The position numbers and the translations under genes are program-made. From Labilithrix sp. (GTDB taxonomy: Bacteria; Myxococcota_A; Polyangia; Polyangiales; Polyangiaceae): a stretch of 64,000 nt of DNA. The notes beneath the pieces are model-generated. The model had not been told where the DNA came from and did no database searches. It saw only the letters and a program-made list of their open reading frames with translations. The stretch's first letter is position 1. Each line of letters begins with the position of its first letter. This document shows positions 59,951 through 64,000 of this stretch, in pieces. The stretch lies in contig JAHBWD010000024.1 in assembly GCA_019637175.1 (NCBI GenBank), positions 52,909 through 116,908 on the forward strand, written 5' to 3'.

Positions 59951-62910
59951 GCGGTGGCGCCTCCTTGCGGCATCGCGAGCCGCTGACCGATCCGCTTGGC
60001 CGCGTTGGCAGCGGCCATGCGCGTCTCCTCCGAGAGGCCCCAGCGCGACTGAGAGAGCTCGTGCAGCGCCGCGCCCGTCTGACGCGATCGTGAAAGCTCG
60101 CCGAGCAGCTCGGCGGCGAGCGCGCGCGTGGCCTCGCGGTTCTCGCTCACGAGCACGCCGCCCTTCTTCGCGAGCTCGAGCGCGAGCGGCTCGCCGCGCT
60201 CGGGCGAAAGGATGATGACCGCGCGGAGCAGCTCGCGACGCTCGTCGCTGCCGAGCTCGTTGAACGTCTTGCCGTTGATGATGCGCGCCACCGTCGGCCA
60301 GTTGCTGCGCATCTGGTAGCGCGAGATCGTGCGCAGCGCCGCCATCCGCACGAGCGCCGAGGCGTTGTCGAGCAGCGCGCCGAGCTCCTGCTGCGCGTGC
60401 TCCGCCGACGGCGCCACGAGCACGCGCGCCTCGACGCGCGCCTGGATGTCTTCACCCGTCGCGAGCTGCTGGAGCGCCTGCCGCGCCGCCGGCGTCGCCG
60501 CGCGACCGAGGAGCTGCACGAGCATCGCGATCGAGTCGGGCTCGCCGCCGGGGATCGCCGCGAGGATCTCCGCTTCGCGCCCCGCGTGATAGCGCTCGAC
60601 GAACGCGCCGAGCACCGAGCGAAGCTGCGGCGACCCCGCGTCGCGGAGGTTCGCGAGCACCGTGGGCAGCTCGTTCGGCCCGAGCGCGCCGAGGATGCCG
60701 ACGAAGCCGTCGAGCGTGCTCACGTCGTCGCGCAGGCGCTTGAGGACGATCTCGAGCGTCTCGCCGCCGAACATCGCGTTCGTCAGCGCCGCCGCGAGCT
60801 TGCCCTGGTTCTCCGGCCCCTGCACGCGCTGCCGGAGGCGCTCGATCACCGCCTGACTGAGCTGAACGCCGACGCTGATGCGCCCGGCGACGGCGAGATC
60901 GGACGCAGACTTGCGGAGCGACGCGAGGACGAGCGGCGCGTCGCGATTCGCCGCCGAGTCGAGGTACCCCTCGACGAGCGCATCGACGTAGCGCTCGCTC
61001 CACGCCTCTCGCGCGAGCTCGAAGTGGGGCACGATCGCGCCCCGCATCGGCTCGTCGAGCGCGAACGGAGAGCGATCCTTCTTCACCCCGAGCGCCGCGT
61101 CGTCGGTCGAGAGCGCCATCGCCTTCGCCTCGATGCGGTTCATCTGGTTCATCGCGGCGCGCTCGGCGAGGTTCTCGATCTCGTCGGCCTCGCCGTAGAA
61201 CGCTTCGCGCTCGGCTGCGTCGCCTTCGGCGAACGCGTCGACGACCTCGTACTTCACGTTGGGGAGCGCCTTCTCCCAGAACGCCGCCGCGAGGTCGTCT
61301 TCGGGCGGCAGATCGCGCCCCGGGTCGACGAGGAAGAGCGCGAACACCTCGCGAAGCTCGTCGATCGTGATGGTCGGCTCGAGGCTGAGCGTGCGCATGC
61401 CGCACGCGAAGAGGTTGTAGGGGATCGCGTCGAACGGCGCGCCCGGCTCCCAGACCGTGTGCCCCAGGGTCATGAACGAGTACGGCCGCAGCGTCCACGT
61501 GATGAGGTTCGGCTGCTGCTTGATCGCTTCGGCGATCGCTTCGTACGCCGTGCGGAGCGTGCGCTCGGTCGCGGGGTGCGCCCAGCCGAACTGACGCACG
61601 CTCGGGAGCACGCGATCGAAGTGCTTCATCAGATCGCGCAGCGCTTGCACGCGCGGATCCGACTCGACGACGCCGCCGCCTTCGAGGCCCGCGAGCGGCG
61701 GATGGGTGAGCGAAGGCTGGGCGGCGGGGATCGGCGCGTAGCCGACGAGCGGATCGTAGGCCGGCGGCTGCCCGCTGACGTGCGGCGCCTGCACGGCGTG
61801 CGGGGCTTGCATCGACAGCGGCGTTCCGCTCGGCGCGCCCATCGCGCCCGGCGGCGCCGCCGACGTCATCGGCGCCGGGGCGCGCTGCGGCTGCGCGACC
61901 GGCGCTTGCGCCACCTGCGGCGCGGCCTGCGCTTGCGGCATCGGCGCGGGCGGCGCGGTGGGCGCCGGACCGACGACGACCTCTTCAGGGCGAGGCGGCG
62001 GACGTCGCGCGAGCGGCGCCACGCTCTGCGACGGCATCAGATCGATCAGCGCGCGCTGCATCTCGCGCGCGTCTTGGAAGCGGTTGCGGCGATCCCAGGC
62101 GAGCGCCTTGTCGATGACCTTGATGAGCTCGATCGGCAGATGCGGCGCGAGGCGCGCCACGGAGGGCACGGGCTTCGTCGCCGCCATCACGAGCGCTTCC
62201 TGCTCGGTGCGGCCGTTGTTGATGCGGTGCCCGGTGATGAGCGCGTGCATCATCGCGCCGACGGAGAAGAGGTCGGCGCGACCGTCGAGCTGATCGACGA
62301 GGCCCATCGCCTGCTCCGGCGACATGTACGCGGGCGTTCCGAGCGCCGTTCCCGTCGCGGTTCGCTCGGAGGTCGCGTCGCGCATCTGCGCGACGCCGAA
62401 GTCGAGGACTTTGATCTCGTCGTCTTTGACGATGAAGATGTTGGCCGGCTTGAGATCGCGGTGAATGACGTTGATCGCGTGACAGGAGGCCAGACAGTCG
62501 ACGACGCGCTCGCAGATCTGGAGCACGCGCCCGATGGGCATCGTCCGGCCGCACTTCTTCCACGCGTCGCGGACGGTCTCGCCCTCGAGCAGCTCCATGA
62601 TCAGGAACGGCTCGCCCTGCTCGGTCATGTCGTCGTCGAGGACCTGCACCGTGGCGGAGTGATTGACCTTGTTCGAGACGTACGCCTCGCGGAGGAAGCG
62701 CTCGCAGATCGTCTTCTCGCGCGCGAAGTCGGCGTGGAGGATCTTGAGCGCCGCGCGCTGCCCGTTGCGGTGCGATGCCGCGTAGACGGCGGCCATGCCT
62801 CCGACGCCGAGGAGACCGTCGACCGTCCACTTCCCCTTGATGACGCTCCCTACCCTGGCGGTAGGACCCGCTTCATCACCGGCTTTCGAAGACTTCACCA
62901 GGTCGGCCAC
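59947..62910 (-). CDS. Ser/Thr protein kinase with long HEAT-like C-terminal region
   Basis: The start is uncertain: a GTG at 62910 or one at 63024 (38 residues longer). From the former, the product has 987 residues. Kinase motifs: GVGGMAAVY (near 35), AALKILH, HRDLKPANIFI (near 153), LDFGVAQM and MSPEQ. The kinase domain closely resembles that of the gene at 53600. A Pro/Gln/Ala-rich linker (about 310-410) leads to a 550-residue helical region with HEAT-like units (ASALVRMAALRTISRYQMRSN, shortened). No membrane helix is seen. Coupled to the 1316-residue gene downstream. The 233-bp gap upstream (62911-63143) shows no gene. Confidence 0.93.
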   Translation of the reverse strand: MADLVKSSKAGDEAGPTARVGSVIKGKWTVDGLLGVGGMAAVYAASHRNGQRAALKILHADFAREKTICERFLREAYVSNKVNHSATVQVLDDDMTEQGEPFLIMELLEGETVRDAWKKCGRTMPIGRVLQICERVVDCLASCHAINVIHRDLKPANIFIVKDDEIKVLDFGVAQMRDATSERTATGTALGTPAYMSPEQAMGLVDQLDGRADLFSVGAMMHALITGHRINNGRTEQEALVMAATKPVPSVARLAPHLPIELIKVIDKALAWDRRNRFQDAREMQRALIDLMPSQSVAPLARRPPPRPEEVVVGPAPTAPPAPMPQAQAAPQVAQAPVAQPQRAPAPMTSAAPPGAMGAPSGTPLSMQAPHAVQAPHVSGQPPAYDPLVGYAPIPAAQPSLTHPPLAGLEGGGVVESDPRVQALRDLMKHFDRVLPSVRQFGWAHPATERTLRTAYEAIAEAIKQQPNLITWTLRPYSFMTLGHTVWEPGAPFDAIPYNLFACGMRTLSLEPTITIDELREVFALFLVDPGRDLPPEDDLAAAFWEKALPNVKYEVVDAFAEGDAAEREAFYGEADEIENLAERAAMNQMNRIEAKAMALSTDDAALGVKKDRSPFALDEPMRGAIVPHFELAREAWSERYVDALVEGYLDSAANRDAPLVLASLRKSASDLAVAGRISVGVQLSQAVIERLRQRVQGPENQGKLAAALTNAMFGGETLEIVLKRLRDDVSTLDGFVGILGALGPNELPTVLANLRDAGSPQLRSVLGAFVERYHAGREAEILAAIPGGEPDSIAMLVQLLGRAATPAARQALQQLATGEDIQARVEARVLVAPSAEHAQQELGALLDNASALVRMAALRTISRYQMRSNWPTVARIINGKTFNELGSDERRELLRAVIILSPERGEPLALELAKKGGVLVSENREATRALAAELLGELSRSRQTGAALHELSQSRWGLSEETRMAAANAAKRIGQRLAMPQGGATA

Positions 62911-63143
62911 GCGTCGCTCACCGTCCGCCCCACGGACGACTCCTAGCCCGCACGCCGTCTGGTCGCAGAGGGCCGAGCGGGAGAAAAACCCGAAGAGACA
63001 AGCGAGCCTGGGGGGCTCCGACACAAGAATATCGACCCGCGCGAGGGGAGGACACAGATATTGCCTTCCGGCGCCGTGTCGGTGGCGAGGCTACGCTGTA
63101 GGCGCAAACCGAAGCCAATTGCTTGAAATCGCCCAGGTCTTGG

Positions 63144-64000
63144 TCACCGGGCGGGCATGGTGGTCGGCTCCCGGACCACCGCCAGAACGGCGCCGGCGGC
63201 GATCACGGCGACGGCCGGCGCGAGGAGCGCGGGAGCTGCGCCGAACGCGATCGCGAGCAGCGTGAGGCCTTGCGCGGCCGCGCCGATGAGCGTCGCGGTC
63301 TTCGCGCGCTCGCGACACGCACGCGGAACGGTGAGCGCGAGCGCGGCGTCGCGCACGTCGTCGGACGCGAGCGACACACCCCACTCGCCCGGCGCGGCGC
63401 CCGCCGCGGTCATCGCGACGGAGACGTCCGCGGCGCCGAGCGCGCCGTCGTCGGACGTCGGGTGACCGATCGCGGCGACGACACGGCCTCCGTCGGCGAG
63501 CGCGCGGACCTCGGCGCCGCGATCCGCGGGCAGGATCTCGGGGCGGACGTGCTCGATGTCGAGCGTGCGCGCGATCGTCTCGCAGGTGTCGCGCGCCTCG
63601 CCGCTGAGGAAGACGGGCTCGATGCGTGCATCATGCAATCGCTGGACGGCGGCGCGGGCGCCGTTGCGGATGCCGTCTTGCAGGGCGAGAAGGCCGACGA
63701 GGCGCCCGCCGAGCGCCACGAGGAGGACGCTGCGGCCTTGCGCTTCGAGCTCGGACGCGCGCGCGTCGGCGATGGCGACGCTCACCTTCTCCTTCAGGAG
63801 GAACGCGCGGCTGCCGACGATCACCTTGTCGCCGCTCGGCGCGAGCGCCGTGACGCCGAGCCCCGAGTGAACGAGCGCGGATCGAACCGCCTCGGGTCGC
63901 ACGTTGCGGGCGCGCGCGGCGTGGAGAATCGCGGCGGCGAAGGCGTCGCTCGACGCCATCTCCGCGCCCGCGGCGAGCGCGAGCACGCGCGCCGTCTCGG
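63144..64000 (-). CDS. P-type ATPase, C-terminal part, with degenerate catalytic motif (partial)
   Basis: The frame runs off the right edge (ETARVLALAAGAEMASSDAF, typical of the nucleotide-binding domain), so the N-terminal part is missing. The visible part shows the N-domain strand (VHSGLGVTALAPSGDKVIVGSRAF, shortened). Next comes the P-domain block QDGIRNGARAAVQRLHDARIEPVFLSGE and a final pair of membrane helices. The GDGxND motif expected before the AADV block is replaced: VVAAIGHPTSDDGALGAADVSVAM. This may make the pump inactive or altered. The family resembles heavy-metal (CPx) ATPases; no metal site is in view. Confidence 0.8.
   Translation of the reverse strand, partial: ETARVLALAAGAEMASSDAFAAAILHAARARNVRPEAVRSALVHSGLGVTALAPSGDKVIVGSRAFLLKEKVSVAIADARASELEAQGRSVLLVALGGRLVGLLALQDGIRNGARAAVQRLHDARIEPVFLSGEARDTCETIARTLDIEHVRPEILPADRGAEVRALADGGRVVAAIGHPTSDDGALGAADVSVAMTAAGAAPGEWGVSLASDDVRDAALALTVPRACRERAKTATLIGAAAQGLTLLAIAFGAAPALLAPAVAVIAAGAVLAVVREPTTMPAR

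Noticed and set aside
55838..59986. 1382-codon plus-strand reading frame opposite the 1316-residue gene
   Set aside because: Its composition (Arg, Ala and Asp/Val runs) is that of an antisense shadow, while the minus-strand gene has recognisable domains and a ribosome-binding site.
1..64000. tRNA, rRNA or known riboswitch
   Set aside because: I looked through the gaps between genes and found no sequence I could recognise as one; a covariance-model search would be needed to exclude short RNAs.

Overview
The window is very GC-rich chromosomal DNA packed with genes that often overlap by 4 bases (ATGA or GTGA). The content points to a myxobacterium, probably of the Polyangiales: a type IV pilus operon (pilM-N-O-P and pilQ), four eukaryote-type Ser/Thr kinases, many lipoproteins, HEAT and TPR proteins, an ECF sigma operon, and a subtilase with a MYXO-CTERM-like tail. 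This placement is an inference from gene content, not from a marker gene. I recognised no rRNA, tRNA, insertion sequence, prophage or CRISPR array.

Layout. 0-3.7 kb: the end of a proline-rich membrane protein, then a leftward three-gene ECF sigma operon. 4.2-13.2 kb: two convergent units of secreted proteins. The rightward unit (4168-8871) encodes lipoproteins with CxxCH-type motifs, a DUF1549-like protein and a Tat-exported DUF1501-like protein. The leftward unit (13171-9447) encodes a DUF4266-like lipoprotein, a TPR/PEGA-DUF3570 outer-membrane protein and two more lipoproteins with heme-like motifs. Between them lies a 575-bp noncoding stretch with a terminator, a 47-bp tandem repeat and a flanking pair of inverted 25-bp hairpin elements. 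13.3-24.1 kb: housekeeping and membrane genes (rhomboid-like protein, quinone oxidoreductase, YkgJ-type protein, PQQ/HEAT lipoprotein pair, mutL-miaA, two uncharacterised genes). 24.1-37.5 kb: secreted proteins, a Tudor-knot-like lipoprotein coupled to a subtilase, an acyl-CoA carboxylase subunit with a kinase and an enoyl-CoA hydratase, an M1 aminopeptidase with a His-rich start, and a Uma2-family nuclease.

37.6-43.2 kb: the leftward pilMNOP-pilQ cluster, with a strong hairpin between pilP and pilQ. 43.4-47.1 kb: a fusion of a Clp N-domain to ClpS, a histone-H1-like/MORN-like/PDZ protein beside an Imm21-like protein, and a LysM-DUF882 protein. 47.1-64 kb: a large membrane-anchored protein, a FIST sensor, an RluA-type pseudouridine synthase, three Ser/Thr kinases (one coupled to a 1316-residue HD-like/DUF4388-like/TPR protein), and the truncated end of a P-type ATPase whose GDGxND motif is degenerate.

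The most unusual items are the Clp_N-ClpS fusion, the paired secreted heme-motif units around the minisatellite, the TPR/PEGA-DUF3570 fusion, and the kinase-HEAT gene translationally coupled to its large partner. Families were recognised by eye from motifs; no database search was run.
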